From Conyzicola lurida (GTDB taxonomy: Bacteria; Actinomycetota; Actinomycetes; Actinomycetales; Microbacteriaceae): DNA of 64,000 nucleotides. The notes under the pieces were generated by a model, which saw only the letters and a program-made list of their open reading frames with translations, was not told where the DNA came from and made no database searches. Location: NCBI RefSeq assembly GCF_014204935.1, contig NZ_JACHMJ010000001.1:1922001-1986000 (forward strand). Reading direction: 5' to 3'. Every line of letters begins with the position of its first letter. The stretch's first letter is position 1. The position numbers and the translations under genes are program-made. Below are positions 42,927 to 53,531 of this stretch, piece after piece.

Positions 42927-44183
42927 ATGACGACGGACCTCCCTCCCGTATCGCTGCGCCCCCGGCTGTCGCGGATGGTCGGGCGCGACCCGGCACAGCG
43001 CGGACGACTGGCGACCCCGCTCGAGCTGCTGTTCGACCTCACCTTCGTCGTCGCGTTCGGGGTGACCGCCGACCAGACCGCGCACGTCCTCGCCGAGGGG
43101 CACGTCGGCGCGGCACTGGGCGGCTTCGGTTTCGCCATGCTCTGCGTGGTCTGGGCGTGGGTGAACTTCACCTGGTTCGCGTCCGCCTTCGACACCGACG
43201 ACTGGTTCTACCGCCTCACCACGATGGTGCAGATGATGGGCGTCGTCGTCCTCGCGCTGGGCATCCCGCAGATGTTCGCCTCGATCGACCACGGCACCCT
43301 GTTCGACAACTCGGTCATGGTTGCGGGCTATGTGGTGATGCGGCTCGCGATGATCGCGCAGTGGCTGCGCGCGGCGGCGCAGGATCCCGCCCACCGCGCC
43401 AGCGCGCTGCTATACGCCGGCATCGTGGGCGTCTCGCAGCTCGGCTGGGTGACGCTGCTGCTCGTCCGAGGAGCGTCGGCCGCCGTTTTCGTGCCGATCC
43501 TGCTCCTCACGGCGGCGGCCGACATCGGCGGTCCTGTGCTCGCCGAACGGTTGCGCGGCGGCACCCCGTGGCACGCCCACCACCTCGCCGAACGCTACTC
43601 GCTGCTCACGATCGTGGCGCTCGGCGAGGGCGTCTTCGGCACCGTCGCCTCGGTCGCCGCCCTCGTGGAGACCGCGGGCTGGAGCATCGAGGCCGCCCTG
43701 CTCGTCTTCGCGGGCACCGGGCTCACGTTCACGCTCTGGTGGATCTACTTCCTGCTTCCCTCCGGCGCGGTGTTGACGCGCCACCGGGAGCGCGGGCAGC
43801 TCTGGAGCTATCAGCACGTTCTCATCTTCCCCGCGATCACGGGCATGGGCGCGGGGCTGCACCTCGCCGCCTACGTCGTCGCGCACGAGTCCCACCTCGG
43901 TGTGACCGCGGCGGTAGCGAGCGTGGCGATCCCCGTGCTCGCCTATCTCCTCGTGGTGTTCGGCATGTACGCGTTCCTCATGCGGGTCGCCGACTGGACG
44001 CACGGGGCCATGGTGCTCGCCGCGGCGGGTCTGCTGGCGCTCGGCGTGGCGCTGGCGGCATCCGGGGTGCCCGTCGGGATCTGTCTCGTCGTGGTGCTCG
44101 CCGCCCCGGTCGTCACGGTGGTCAGCTACCTGGTGTTCGGCTGGCGCCACGAGGAGGAGGCGCTGCGGCGCGCACTCGCCTAG
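42927..44183 (+). CDS. low temperature requirement protein A (LtrA) family membrane protein
   Basis: A 418-residue membrane protein with about twelve helices. The N-terminal LATPLELLFDLTFVVAFGVT is the LtrA signature and ERYSLLTIVALGEGVFGTVA is its second conserved segment. LtrA was linked to growth in the cold in Listeria; the molecular role is not known. It starts 41 bases after the peptidase stop, perhaps in the same unit. Confidence 0.92.
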   Translation: MTTDLPPVSLRPRLSRMVGRDPAQRGRLATPLELLFDLTFVVAFGVTADQTAHVLAEGHVGAALGGFGFAMLCVVWAWVNFTWFASAFDTDDWFYRLTTMVQMMGVVVLALGIPQMFASIDHGTLFDNSVMVAGYVVMRLAMIAQWLRAAAQDPAHRASALLYAGIVGVSQLGWVTLLLVRGASAAVFVPILLLTAAADIGGPVLAERLRGGTPWHAHHLAERYSLLTIVALGEGVFGTVASVAALVETAGWSIEAALLVFAGTGLTFTLWWIYFLLPSGAVLTRHRERGQLWSYQHVLIFPAITGMGAGLHLAAYVVAHESHLGVTAAVASVAIPVLAYLLVVFGMYAFLMRVADWTHGAMVLAAAGLLALGVALAASGVPVGICLVVVLAAPVVTVVSYLVFGWRHEEEALRRALA

Positions 44184-44218
44184 GCGCGCACCCGCCTATG
44201 CATGCACGGGCCGCGGCG

Positions 44219-44671
44219 TCAGGCGGCCTCGGCCAGCGATGTGAGCCGGTCGAGGGCGCGGGGCCACATCTCCTCGAACATCGGCACCCAGTCGTCGTCG
44301 ACGTCGATGTCGACGGTCAGGGATGTCGCCGCGCCGGCGGGCGCGAAGGTGTAGTTCTCGTGCGTACCGATGATGGTGCGCGCCTCGTCGCTCGTCGTGT
44401 CGTCGACGGCGCCGTCGACCATCCCGGTGTACTTGATCGAGACGAACTCGTGCTCGCGGTTCTCGACGATGACCCCGATCATGCCGCCGAGCGAACCGTC
44501 GTCGTTCGGGCCGAGGAACCGGATCTCCTCGCCCTTCTGCCACCCGCCCGTGTAGTGCGATCCCTCGTGGAAGACTCCCGCCCAGTCGCGGTAGGTGGCG
44601 TCGTCGAGCATGGTGTTCCACACGGTCTCGACGGGCGCGTCGATGCTGGTTTCGAAGTGAAGTGTCTGCAT
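44219..44671 (-). CDS. SRPBCC (START/AHSA1-like) domain protein
   Basis: A 150-residue single-domain protein opening MQTLHFETSIDAPVETVWNT, then DWAGVFHEGSHYTGGWQKGE, and ending with a long helix (MFEEMWPRALDRLTSLAEAA). This is the AHSA1-type hydrophobic-pocket fold; the ligand is unknown. TACCGT lies 7 bases before the ATG with no ribosome-binding site, compatible with a leaderless mRNA. The start codon at 44671 matches the family's usual N-terminus. Confidence 0.88.
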   Translation of the reverse strand: MQTLHFETSIDAPVETVWNTMLDDATYRDWAGVFHEGSHYTGGWQKGEEIRFLGPNDDGSLGGMIGVIVENREHEFVSIKYTGMVDGAVDDTTSDEARTIIGTHENYTFAPAGAATSLTVDIDVDDDWVPMFEEMWPRALDRLTSLAEAA

Positions 44672-44715
44672 GGGCACCACGGTAGACCAGGGGCGCAGCC
44701 CCGCGGAACCCCGGC

Positions 44716-45312
44716 CTACAGGGTGCTGAGCGCGAGCGAGTACAGCTGCGGGTCGCGCCGGGTGGCGGCAGACACGACGATCGTCTCGCGGCTCAGGCGC
44801 CGCACGTAGTAGCCGGCGAACGGCAGTTCGACGATCGTCGTCACCCCCGACCGCCACACCGGCACGAGCCACTCGACCGCGTCGTGTTCGGGGCTGCCGT
44901 GGTGTTCCGTGAGCCGGCTCTGCCACGCCCAGCACGCCTCGTCGTCGAGGCCCTCGCGCCAGAACGACTCGACCGACGCGACCCAGTCGAAGTAGCCCTC
45001 GGAATCGGCCTCGAGCATCAGCAGCGTGAGCGCGTCGGGTTCGCGGCTGATCCACTCGGGCCGCGGCACGATCGCGTCGAACGCGCGGGCCCAGTCGTCG
45101 ATCCACCGCGCGTTCGCCGCCTCCATGTCGAGGCCAGCGGGCGCCCGGGTCGACCCCGGGTCGGGCTCGGCCTCGACGGGCGCGACCCCGTTGGCATCGA
45201 GGCCCCATGCGCTGCGCACGAACAGGAGGAGCGTGAGCGTGGACGGCTGGTCGATCGAGATCACCATGTCCCGGGGCCAGGCACCCTCGTGCGACGGATC
45301 CATGGTCTGCAT
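44716..45312 (-). CDS. hypothetical soluble protein
   Basis: A 198-residue acidic protein (MQTMDPSHEGAWPRDMVISI) with many Trp residues and the segment VWRSGVTTIVELPFAGYYVR. I do not recognise a family. GAGGGAGGTG precedes the ATG at a good distance. No membrane segment or signal peptide is seen. The gene stands alone between the SRPBCC gene and another unknown. Confidence 0.65.
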   Translation of the reverse strand: MQTMDPSHEGAWPRDMVISIDQPSTLTLLLFVRSAWGLDANGVAPVEAEPDPGSTRAPAGLDMEAANARWIDDWARAFDAIVPRPEWISREPDALTLLMLEADSEGYFDWVASVESFWREGLDDEACWAWQSRLTEHHGSPEHDAVEWLVPVWRSGVTTIVELPFAGYYVRRLSRETIVVSAATRRDPQLYSLALSTL

Positions 45313-45369
45313 GCGGGCACCTCCCTCGACGCGCCCACCGTACTCCGCCGTGCACCACCACCGCGAGCG

Positions 45370-45810
45370 TCATCGCCCGTTCCGTCCGCGCCGCAGTGCC
45401 CGGTCGAGATGGCTGTGCAGACTCTTCAGGGCGTCGGAGATGTCCTTCGTGGCCGGGAGCGGGGTCGCCTCGACGGCGGCGAGCAGGTGGTCGACGAAGC
45501 TCCACTGCGCGATCTGCACGAGCGGGTCGGAGCGCAGCCACGGCTGGTGGATGAAGTGCACGAGCACGATGACGAGGCACTCGAGCCGCATCACCCGCGC
45601 GCACGCGCCCGCCGGGTCGAACACCCGCTCGAGCTCGAGCAGGGTGCGGCAGTCGGAGCAGAGCAGGCTCGGCCCCGTCTCCTCGACGCAGCGACGCAAC
45701 AGCGCGTCGAGGTAGGCGGTGCGGGCGAGTTCGGGCGCGGGTCTGCCACGGGCGTAGGCACTGACGAAGGCGGCGAGGAACGGGTCGATGGCGACGGGTC
45801 GGCTGGTCAT
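45370..45810 (-). CDS. hypothetical protein with CSDC motif
   Basis: A 146-residue, mostly helical protein starting MTSRPVAIDPFLAAFVSAYA. A CSDC pair plus two further cysteines (RRCVEE, GACARV) could bind a metal. GACACT-like bases upstream are only weak evidence for a promoter. Family not recognised; codon use and position-specific GC fit a real gene. Confidence 0.55.
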   Translation of the reverse strand: MTSRPVAIDPFLAAFVSAYARGRPAPELARTAYLDALLRRCVEETGPSLLCSDCRTLLELERVFDPAGACARVMRLECLVIVLVHFIHQPWLRSDPLVQIAQWSFVDHLLAAVEATPLPATKDISDALKSLHSHLDRALRRGRNGR

Positions 45811-45893
45811 GCGGAGAGTGTCGTGTCACCCTCCGACATCCCGACCTCGCCTGTGCAGACGACTGAATCGCCGCCGTCTGGGGAGGAGGAGGC

Positions 45894-46907
45894 CTACGCG
45901 GCGACGTCGCGCAGCGTGCGTAGCTTCGACTCGAGGTCGGGCCCCTGCGGCACCACGATGACCTCGTCGGCCTTGGTGATCTCGACGAGGTCGGCGATGC
46001 GCTGGTTGACGTACGCGAGATCTCCGACGGCCTGCTGCGCGTTACGCTCGGCGACGAAAGCCTTCTCGGCGAGTGTCCAGTCGTGCGCCAGAGCCTCGGC
46101 CATGGTCGGAATGCGCGAGGGACGGCCGCCCTGGCGCATGCGCGCGAACATCAGCCCGTTGGGCATCGCGAGACGCTCGGCGTCGGCCGCGTCATCCCCC
46201 ACGATCGTCGACACCGCCACCATGGCGTGCGGGCGCTGCAGGATCGCCGACGGCTCGAAGTGCTTGCGGTAGATCTCGAAGGCGATCGGAGTGTTGTCGC
46301 CGCCCGCGAAGTGGTGGGCGAACGCGAACGGCAGGCCGAGCATGCCGGCGAGCTGGGCGCTGTAGCCGCTCGACCCGAGCAACCACATCTCGGGCGAGTC
46401 GCCGAGGCCCGGCACGGCCGTAATGGCCGAACCGATGCCGTTCTCGAGGGGCGCGATGGTGCCGAACCAGGCCAGCAGTTCGATCACCTGGTTGGGGAAG
46501 TCGTCGACGGTTTCGGCGCCGACATTGCGGCGAAGCACGGAGGCCGTGAGCTGGTCGGTGCCGGGAGCGCGGCCGAGTCCGAGGTCGATGCGGTCGCCGT
46601 GCAGCGCGACGAGCGTGCCGAACTGCTCGGCGATCACGAGCGACGAGTGGTTGGGCAGCATCACTCCGCCCGAGCCGACGCGGATCCTGGACGTCGCCGC
46701 GGCGATCGCACCGATGAGCACGGCCGGCGCCGAGCTGGCGATCGCGGGCATGCCGTGGTGCTCGGCGACCCAGAAGCGGCCGTAACCGAGCTTCTCCGCC
46801 TCCACCGCCGTCGCGATGGTCTGGGCGAGGGCCTCGCCGTGGCTCATCCCGTCGAAGACGGAGGCCAGGTCGAGCACGGACAGGGGAACAGGCGCTGAGG
46901 TAGACAT
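45894..46907 (-). CDS. luciferase-like (LLM) flavin-dependent oxidoreductase, MsnO8 type
   Basis: A 337-residue TIM-barrel protein that would use FMN or F420. Family marks: [61 protein letters not shown], and [13 protein letters not shown]. The set matches the MsnO8 subgroup. Start ATG 46907 follows TAGAGGG. The substrate is unknown. The next gene on the same strand upstream is another oxidoreductase, 45 bases away, so the two may be cotranscribed. Confidence 0.92.
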   Translation of the reverse strand: MSTSAPVPLSVLDLASVFDGMSHGEALAQTIATAVEAEKLGYGRFWVAEHHGMPAIASSAPAVLIGAIAAATSRIRVGSGGVMLPNHSSLVIAEQFGTLVALHGDRIDLGLGRAPGTDQLTASVLRRNVGAETVDDFPNQVIELLAWFGTIAPLENGIGSAITAVPGLGDSPEMWLLGSSGYSAQLAGMLGLPFAFAHHFAGGDNTPIAFEIYRKHFEPSAILQRPHAMVAVSTIVGDDAADAERLAMPNGLMFARMRQGGRPSRIPTMAEALAHDWTLAEKAFVAERNAQQAVGDLAYVNQRIADLVEITKADEVIVVPQGPDLESKLRTLRDVAA

Positions 46908-46951
46908 CCCTCTAGACAACCCCGGCGCCCGCGACGCCATTCCCGCCGACG

Positions 46952-47899
46952 CTAGGTCAGCAGCACGATCTTGCCGCGGGCCTCGCCGGTCTCGACGCGG
47001 CGCTGTGCCTCGGCGGCCTCGGCGAGCGGGAAGGTTTCGGCGACCTCGATGTCGAACAGCCCGATCGAGGCGAGTTCGGCGGCCGCGCCGACGCCCTCGC
47101 GCCGGAGTCGCAGCTCCTCGTCGCTGAGCGGCACGGGGCTTCCGCCCGACCAGGCGCGGATTCCGAGCTCGGCCGCCCGCGCCCCGACGACGATCGTGCC
47201 GATGCTCTGCCGGTCGCTGACGAGTTCGAACGACGCCTCGAGCGCTTCGTCGGTGCCGGCACCGTCGAGCACGAGGTCGATGCCCTGCGGTGCCGCCTCG
47301 CGCACGCGGTCGACGAGCCCGTCGCCGTATTCGACGGGGATACCGCCGAGACCGCGCACGATCTCGGCACGCGCGGCGCTCGTGGTGGCGACGACCGTCG
47401 CTCCCCATGCGACGGCGAATTGGATGGCGGCCTGGCCGACGGCTCCGGAGCCGGCGTGCACGAGCAGGGTCTGGCCCGACGTCAGGCCGAGCGACCGCAG
47501 CGCCTGGTACGCGGTGCCGACGGGCACGCCCACCGCCGCCGCCTGCTCCCACGTCCACTCCTCGGGCTTGCGGTCGACCTTGGCCACGTCCACCGCGAGG
47601 AACGTGGCGTAGGCGCCGCTCGCGCTGACGATGACCTCGTCGCCGACCGCCCACTCGTCGACGCCGTCGCCGACCTCGACGACGAGTCCGGCGGCGTCGG
47701 AGCCGGTGCGGCGCGGCGTCGTGATCGGGGGCGTCGTGCGGATTCCGGCGCGGAGCTTGCCGTCGATCGGGTTGACCCCGACGGTCAGCACCTCCACCAG
47801 CACCTGTCCCGCGCCGGGCACGGGACGCTCGACCGTCGCGAGCTCCAGTACCTCCGGACCGCCGATGCGCGAGTACTGCACAACCGTCGCTTCTGCCAT
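46952..47899 (-). CDS. zinc-free quinone oxidoreductase-type NADP-dependent reductase
   Basis: A 315-residue MDR-family enzyme starting [20 protein letters not shown]. The NADPH fold is seen in [20 protein letters not shown]. No structural-zinc cysteine cluster is present, so it belongs with quinone oxidoreductases. I chose ATG 47899 because GAGGAGAG lies 6 bases upstream; an in-frame start at 47956 has none. It may reduce quinones or enones. Confidence 0.9.
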   Translation of the reverse strand: MAEATVVQYSRIGGPEVLELATVERPVPGAGQVLVEVLTVGVNPIDGKLRAGIRTTPPITTPRRTGSDAAGLVVEVGDGVDEWAVGDEVIVSASGAYATFLAVDVAKVDRKPEEWTWEQAAAVGVPVGTAYQALRSLGLTSGQTLLVHAGSGAVGQAAIQFAVAWGATVVATTSAARAEIVRGLGGIPVEYGDGLVDRVREAAPQGIDLVLDGAGTDEALEASFELVSDRQSIGTIVVGARAAELGIRAWSGGSPVPLSDEELRLRREGVGAAAELASIGLFDIEVAETFPLAEAAEAQRRVETGEARGKIVLLT

Positions 47900-47998
47900 C
47901 GTTCTCTCCTCATAACGCTCTGCGGGGGCATCCGCCCCACACTCAATTGGTAACACGCGTCGGAGTTCCGACGCCCCGTGTGACGCCCGGTTGCCCGG

Positions 47999-49093
47999 TC
48001 AGGCCGCGCGCGCCGGCCGGCGGAAGCGCAGCCAGACGAGGACGATGCCGCCGACGATCAGTCCCCAGAACGCCGATCCGATGCCGACGACGGTGATTCC
48101 CGACGCCGTGACGAGGAACGTGCCGATCGCGGCGAGGCGGTCGTCGGGGTCTTCCATCGCGGCCGTGACCGCCCCGACGAGGGCGCCGAGCAGCGCGAGA
48201 CCCGCCACCGCCTGGATCAGCAGCGGCGGTGAGGCGAGCACGAACGCGGTGGCGAACCCGGCGAACAACCCGAGCACGATGTCGGCGATGCCGCCCGCTA
48301 CCGGAGCGATCCAGCGGCGGCTGCGGTCCGCGGCCGCCTCGGGTCCGGCGGTCAGCGCCTGTGTCAGCGCGGCGAGGTTCACGGTGATGCCGCCGGCGAG
48401 AGCCCCGACGGCCGAGAGCGCGCCCGAACCGACGAGTGCCGAGCGAACCGGGGGCTCATACCCGAAGCTCGTCAGGATCGCGGCGCCCGGGATGTTCTGC
48501 CCGGCCATCGTGACGATGAAGAGCGGCAGGGCGATGCTCACCACCACGACGGGGTCGAACTCCGGCGAGACGAACTCGAGGTGCGGCAGCAGGTTGGCGC
48601 CGTTCAGCCAGCTGGTGTCGACGGTGACGGCGAGCAGCACCCCCGCGAGCACGATGGAGGCGGGCACGGCCCAGCGCGGGGCGAGCCGGGCGAGCACCAG
48701 CCAGACCAGGATCACGGGGATGGCGAGCATTGGGATCTGCGCCGCGGCGGTCACCGGCGCGAGGCAGAGCGGGAAGAGGATGCCGGCGAGCATGGCGTTC
48801 GAGATCGGGCGGGGTATGCGCGAGATCAGCCGGCCCAGCGCGGGCCACAGCCCGACCAGCACGATGAGCGCGGCGGCGACCACGAAGGCCGCGACCGCCT
48901 CGTTGAACCGGTCGGTGATGCCCGCGGTGGCGACCAGCAGGGCCGCACCCGGAGTGCTCCAGGCGAACTTCACCGGCACTTTCGTGATGAGACTCAGCAC
49001 GATGGCCAGCACGCCCTGGGTCACACAGACGATGAGAAGACCGGATGCCGCCTGCGATTCGTTCGCTCCGACCGCGGCCAGCCCGGCGAGCAC
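47999..49093 (-). CDS. BenE-type (benzoate/proton symporter family) transporter, 5' end doubtful
   Basis: A membrane protein of at least 364 residues with about eleven helices and BenE family sequence (VLAGLAAVGANESQAASGLL, STPGAALLVATAG, GGITVNLAALTQALTAGPEA). The first canonical start, GTG 49093, lies inside helix 1. The homologous frame runs on upstream to 49162 (PIVQPIVAGIVAAITGFSSS) and then meets TAG at 49165-49163, with no ATG, GTG or TTG between. A GTG at 49172 opens a different frame. A one-base indel near 49160 would join them. Either an odd start codon is used or the gene is broken. Confidence 0.7.
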   Translation of the reverse strand: MLAGLAAVGANESQAASGLLIVCVTQGVLAIVLSLITKVPVKFAWSTPGAALLVATAGITDRFNEAVAAFVVAAALIVLVGLWPALGRLISRIPRPISNAMLAGILFPLCLAPVTAAAQIPMLAIPVILVWLVLARLAPRWAVPASIVLAGVLLAVTVDTSWLNGANLLPHLEFVSPEFDPVVVVSIALPLFIVTMAGQNIPGAAILTSFGYEPPVRSALVGSGALSAVGALAGGITVNLAALTQALTAGPEAAADRSRRWIAPVAGGIADIVLGLFAGFATAFVLASPPLLIQAVAGLALLGALVGAVTAAMEDPDDRLAAIGTFLVTASGITVVGIGSAFWGLIVGGIVLVWLRFRRPARAA

Positions 49094-49226
49094 GATGGCG
49101 AACGAGCTGGAGAACCCCGTGATAGCGGCGACGATCCCCGCGACGATCGGTTGGACGATGGGCTATCGGCACTCTCTACTGACGGCCGCCTCCCCGTGGG
49201 CAGCGGCCGGACGACACGGGCGGCTG

Positions 49227-50504
<1,278 letters not shown>

Positions 50505-50657
50505 GTGCAGCCTCCCTCAATCACCGTGTGCTACGTGCACCGAGCCTAACCTGTGCCGCCGACGCGCGCTGGCACTCTGCCGTTTTGAGCGCGTCGCGGC
50601 GACACATTCACCCGCTTCGGGCTGACCCGGGGGACGAACGCCCAGGCCGCGACGATT

Positions 50658-50683
50658 TAGTCTTGTAGTACCGGAGTACGACA
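50658..50683 (+). promoter_or_regulatory. promoter and operator candidate of the copper-type cassette
   Basis: -10 TAGTCT (50658-50663) is followed at once by TGTAGTAC-CGGA-GTACGACA (50664-50683), an inverted repeat with 7 of 8 paired positions. A repressor bound there would cover the transcription start. The first ATG is 31 bases further on with GGGGGTGAGG before it. Confidence 0.5.
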
Positions 50684-50714
50684 CAGGGCCGATGCACAAC
50701 GCAGGGGGTGAGGC

Positions 50715-51323
50715 ATGGCGACACGCTGGGGGCGCTTCGCGCGCGGCTGGCTGGCCGCTCTGTTCTCGACCCTCGTCGCCGCGGTCTCCCACACTCTCGC
50801 CGGCGGCGACGGTCCGAGCGGCCTCGCCCTCGTGCTGGCGCTCGCGTTCGCCGGCCTGACCTGCATCGCCCTCACCGGGAAGAGCGTTTCGCTCGTCCGC
50901 GTCGCCGCGTCCGTCGCCCTCAGCCAGGTGTCCTTCCACACGCTGTTCAGCACGATCGGCGGGTCGACGGCCGGCACGGGCATGGTCGGCGGAGCGGGGC
51001 ATGAGCACGCGGCATCCGTCGTTCTGATCGCCGACGGCGGCACCGCCATGCATCACACCGACGGCTGGATGTGGCTGGGCCACGGCGTCGCAGCTGTTCT
51101 CACGGTCATTGCGCTGCGTTACGGAGAGGGCGCCTTCTGGCAGCTGCGCTCGATCGCACGCCTGTTCTCACGCACGGTGTTCGCCGTCGTGCCCGTCGTC
51201 TCGGCACTCCCCCGCACGGCCCCGCGGCTGCCGGCCGTCGGCCACTTCTTCGTTCCGCGCTTCTGCGCGTTCGTCCGTTCGTCCCTGGGACTCCGTGGTC
51301 CGCCGGTGGGAGCGGCCGCCTAG
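50715..51323 (+). CDS. His-containing membrane protein upstream of ycnI
   Basis: A 202-residue protein with about four helices. Extracytoplasmic-looking segments carry His residues (SFHTLFSTIGG, GHEHAASVVL, AMHHTDGWMWLGHG), which suggests copper or another metal as ligand. A basic, Pro/Arg-rich C-terminus follows. I do not recognise a named family, but similar proteins precede ycnI-copC in related genomes. The next gene starts 47 bases downstream. Confidence 0.7.
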   Translation: MATRWGRFARGWLAALFSTLVAAVSHTLAGGDGPSGLALVLALAFAGLTCIALTGKSVSLVRVAASVALSQVSFHTLFSTIGGSTAGTGMVGGAGHEHAASVVLIADGGTAMHHTDGWMWLGHGVAAVLTVIALRYGEGAFWQLRSIARLFSRTVFAVVPVVSALPRTAPRLPAVGHFFVPRFCAFVRSSLGLRGPPVGAAA

Positions 51324-51370
51324 GCGGTCTCTCCACGACACCCGCATCACCCCACTCTCAAGGAAGAACC

Positions 51371-52069
51371 ATGAAGAAATCCCTTATTGCCGTGCCCGCT
51401 GCGATCGGCGCGGGCCTCGTGCTCGCCGTCGCTGCCCCTCTCGCCGCCTCCGCACACGTCACTATCGACCCGGGCCAGGCCGAGGCCGGCTCGTACACGA
51501 TCGTGACGGTCAAGGTGCCGAACGAGTCCGAGACGGCGACCACCAACCGCGTCGAGGTCTCGCTGCCGACCGACACCCCGTTCACGAGCGTGCGCTACGT
51601 GCCCGTCGCCGGCTGGACCGCCGAGCTCGTGCGCACGACCCTGCCCGAGCCGGTCACCGTCGGCGAGACGACCGTCACCGAGGCGGTCACGTCGGTGGTC
51701 TGGACCGCGGATGCCGGTTCCGAGATCGGTGCCGGACAGTTGCAGTTGTTCCCGCTGTCGATGGGGCCGGTTCCGGATGTCGGATCCCTGACGCTCCCGG
51801 CCGACCAGGGCTACAGCGACGGCACCGTCGTCAGCTGGAGCGAGACGGCCACGGACGCGGAACACCCCGCGCCCGTGCTGTACGTGAACGACGCCCCCGC
51901 GGAGGACCACCACTCGGGCGCGACCGCGTCGGCCGACGAGGACACCGAGGTCGCGGCATCCGAATCGTCTGACGACGTTCTCGCCCGAGTCCTCGGACTC
52001 GGCGGCCTCGTGGTCGGCGTCGTCGGTATCGTGCTCGCGGTGACCGCTCGCCGGAAGTCGGCCAACTGA
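51371..52069 (+). CDS. ycnI: YcnI/DUF1775 family copper-binding membrane-anchored protein
   Basis: A 232-residue exported protein: signal peptide (MKKSLIAVPAAIGAGLVLAV), predicted cleavage before His29 (ASA-HVTIDPGQ), a DUF1775 domain, then an acidic linker with HH and a C-terminal membrane helix (LGGLVVGVVGIVLAVTA). In DUF1775 proteins the mature N-terminal His binds Cu(II). Strong AGGAAGAA site. TGATG overlap with the copC-type gene. Confidence 0.92.
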   Translation: MKKSLIAVPAAIGAGLVLAVAAPLAASAHVTIDPGQAEAGSYTIVTVKVPNESETATTNRVEVSLPTDTPFTSVRYVPVAGWTAELVRTTLPEPVTVGETTVTEAVTSVVWTADAGSEIGAGQLQLFPLSMGPVPDVGSLTLPADQGYSDGTVVSWSETATDAEHPAPVLYVNDAPAEDHHSGATASADEDTEVAASESSDDVLARVLGLGGLVVGVVGIVLAVTARRKSAN

Positions 52070-52791
52070 TGGCCGCCCGACGCCGCATCGCCGTCGCGGG
52101 GCTGAGCGTCGCCGTCGCCGGTGTCGCCGTCCTCGGCTTCGCCGCGCCCGCGCAGGCGCACGACGTGGTCGTCGCGTCGACACCGGCCCAGGGCGAGACG
52201 CTCACGGCGCTGCCCGAGGCGTTCTCGCTGACCATGAACGAGACGCTGGTCGTCTCGGAGGGGACCGAAGCGAACTTCGGCATTCGGATCACGGATGCTG
52301 CTGGCCTGTTCTACGGCGACGGATGTCTGTCGTTCGTCGACGCGACCATGAGCACCGGCGCCTACCTCGGTGCACCCGGGACCTACACCGTGGTGTGGCA
52401 GTTCGTCTCGTCGGACGGCCACATCGTCAGCAGCAGCGGGTCGGGATACAGCCCGATCTCCTTCACCTGGCAGCCCGCCGCCGACGCGGTCGCCACCGTG
52501 GGGTCGGCCACCGCGCCCGTGTGCGGGGTGACCGAGGTCGGTACCGCGACGCCGAGCCCCGATCCGACGATGTCGACGCAGGAGACCCCCGCCGAGACCC
52601 CCTCTCCGAGCGCGACCGCCGCGACCGAGCCGTCCGATGCCGACGCGTCGACGAGCAGCACGCTGCTCTGGATCGGCGGCGCGGGCCTCGCGGTCGTCGC
52701 CGCGGTCGTCGTCACGCTGCTCCTGGTGCGCCCGAAGAAGCTGGTCGACACGGAGCGGGACGACACGGAGCGGGACGACACCGAGGCGTAA
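52069..52791 (+). CDS. copC: CopC domain copper-resistance protein, membrane-anchored
   Basis: A 240-residue exported protein: signal peptide ending AQA, then His31 (HDVVVASTPAQG), the CopC fold with DGH at 116-118 (VSSDGHIVSS), a Thr/Pro/Ser linker and a C-terminal helix followed by a repeated TERDD tail. The mature N-terminal His and the DGH pair are the known Cu(II) ligands of CopC. No CopD domain is fused. It forms one unit with ycnI and the preceding membrane protein. Confidence 0.92.
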   Translation: MAARRRIAVAGLSVAVAGVAVLGFAAPAQAHDVVVASTPAQGETLTALPEAFSLTMNETLVVSEGTEANFGIRITDAAGLFYGDGCLSFVDATMSTGAYLGAPGTYTVVWQFVSSDGHIVSSSGSGYSPISFTWQPAADAVATVGSATAPVCGVTEVGTATPSPDPTMSTQETPAETPSPSATAATEPSDADASTSSTLLWIGGAGLAVVAAVVVTLLLVRPKKLVDTERDDTERDDTEA

Positions 52792-52818
52792 CCCCTCCCC
52801 GCGTCATCCACGCACAAG

Positions 52819-52848
52819 AAAGGCCGCACCCCGAGGGGTGCGGCCTTT
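52819..52848. terminator. bidirectional terminator between copC and clpP2
   Basis: A perfect 14-bp stem (52819-52832 and 52835-52848) with a GA loop; arms begin AAAGGCCGC and end GCGGCCTTT. A-tract and T-tract ends let it serve both convergent units. Confidence 0.9.
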
Positions 52849-52862
52849 CGCGGTAGTAGAAA

Positions 52863-53522
52863 CTACGCCGTCAGGGACGGGAGGTTCTTGCGGCTTTCTA
52901 GTACCTGGTCGATGAGACCGTACTCGAGGGCCTCGGCCGCGCTGAGGATCTTGTCGCGGTCGATGTCCTTGTTCACCTGCTCGGGCGTGCGGTTCGAGTG
53001 GTGCGACAGGGTCGTCTCGAGCCAGCCGCGCATGCGGAGGATCTCGGCGGCCTGGATCTCGATGTCCGACGCCTGGCCGCGGCCGGCGTCACCGGTCGAC
53101 GGCTGGTGGATGAGGATGCGCGCGTTCGGCAGGGCGAGACGCTTGCCCGGCGTTCCGGCGGCCATCAGCACGGCGGCGGCCGAAGCAGCCTGTCCGAGCA
53201 CGACGGTCTGGATGTGCGGCTTGATGTACTGCATCGTGTCGTAGATGGCCGTCATCGCGGTGAACGAGCCACCGGGCGAGTTGATGTACATCACGATGTC
53301 GCGGTCGGGGTCCTGGCTCTCGAGGACGAGGAGCTGGGCCATGACGTCATCGGCCGAGGCGTCGTCGATCTGCACGCCGAGGAAGACGATGCGGTCTTCG
53401 AACAGCTTGGCGTACGGGTCCTGGCGCTTGTAGCCGTAGGCGGTGCGCTCCTCGAACGTGGGGAGGATGTAACGGGACTCGGCCGAGGGACGGGCGACGC
53501 CACCGAAGTTGTAGTTGTCCAT
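52863..53522 (-). CDS. clpP2: ATP-dependent Clp protease proteolytic subunit ClpP2
   Basis: A 219-residue serine protease subunit. Catalytic Ser114 lies in GQAASAAAV, His139 in ILIHQPSTG; the Asp lies further on in the family position. [18 protein letters not shown] is the oxyanion region. It follows clpP1 by 9 bases. In actinobacteria ClpP1 and ClpP2 form one mixed particle. A terminator follows, so clpX is not in this transcript. Confidence 0.97.
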   Translation of the reverse strand: MDNYNFGGVARPSAESRYILPTFEERTAYGYKRQDPYAKLFEDRIVFLGVQIDDASADDVMAQLLVLESQDPDRDIVMYINSPGGSFTAMTAIYDTMQYIKPHIQTVVLGQAASAAAVLMAAGTPGKRLALPNARILIHQPSTGDAGRGQASDIEIQAAEILRMRGWLETTLSHHSNRTPEQVNKDIDRDKILSAAEALEYGLIDQVLESRKNLPSLTA

Positions 53523-53531
53523 AGTCGATTC

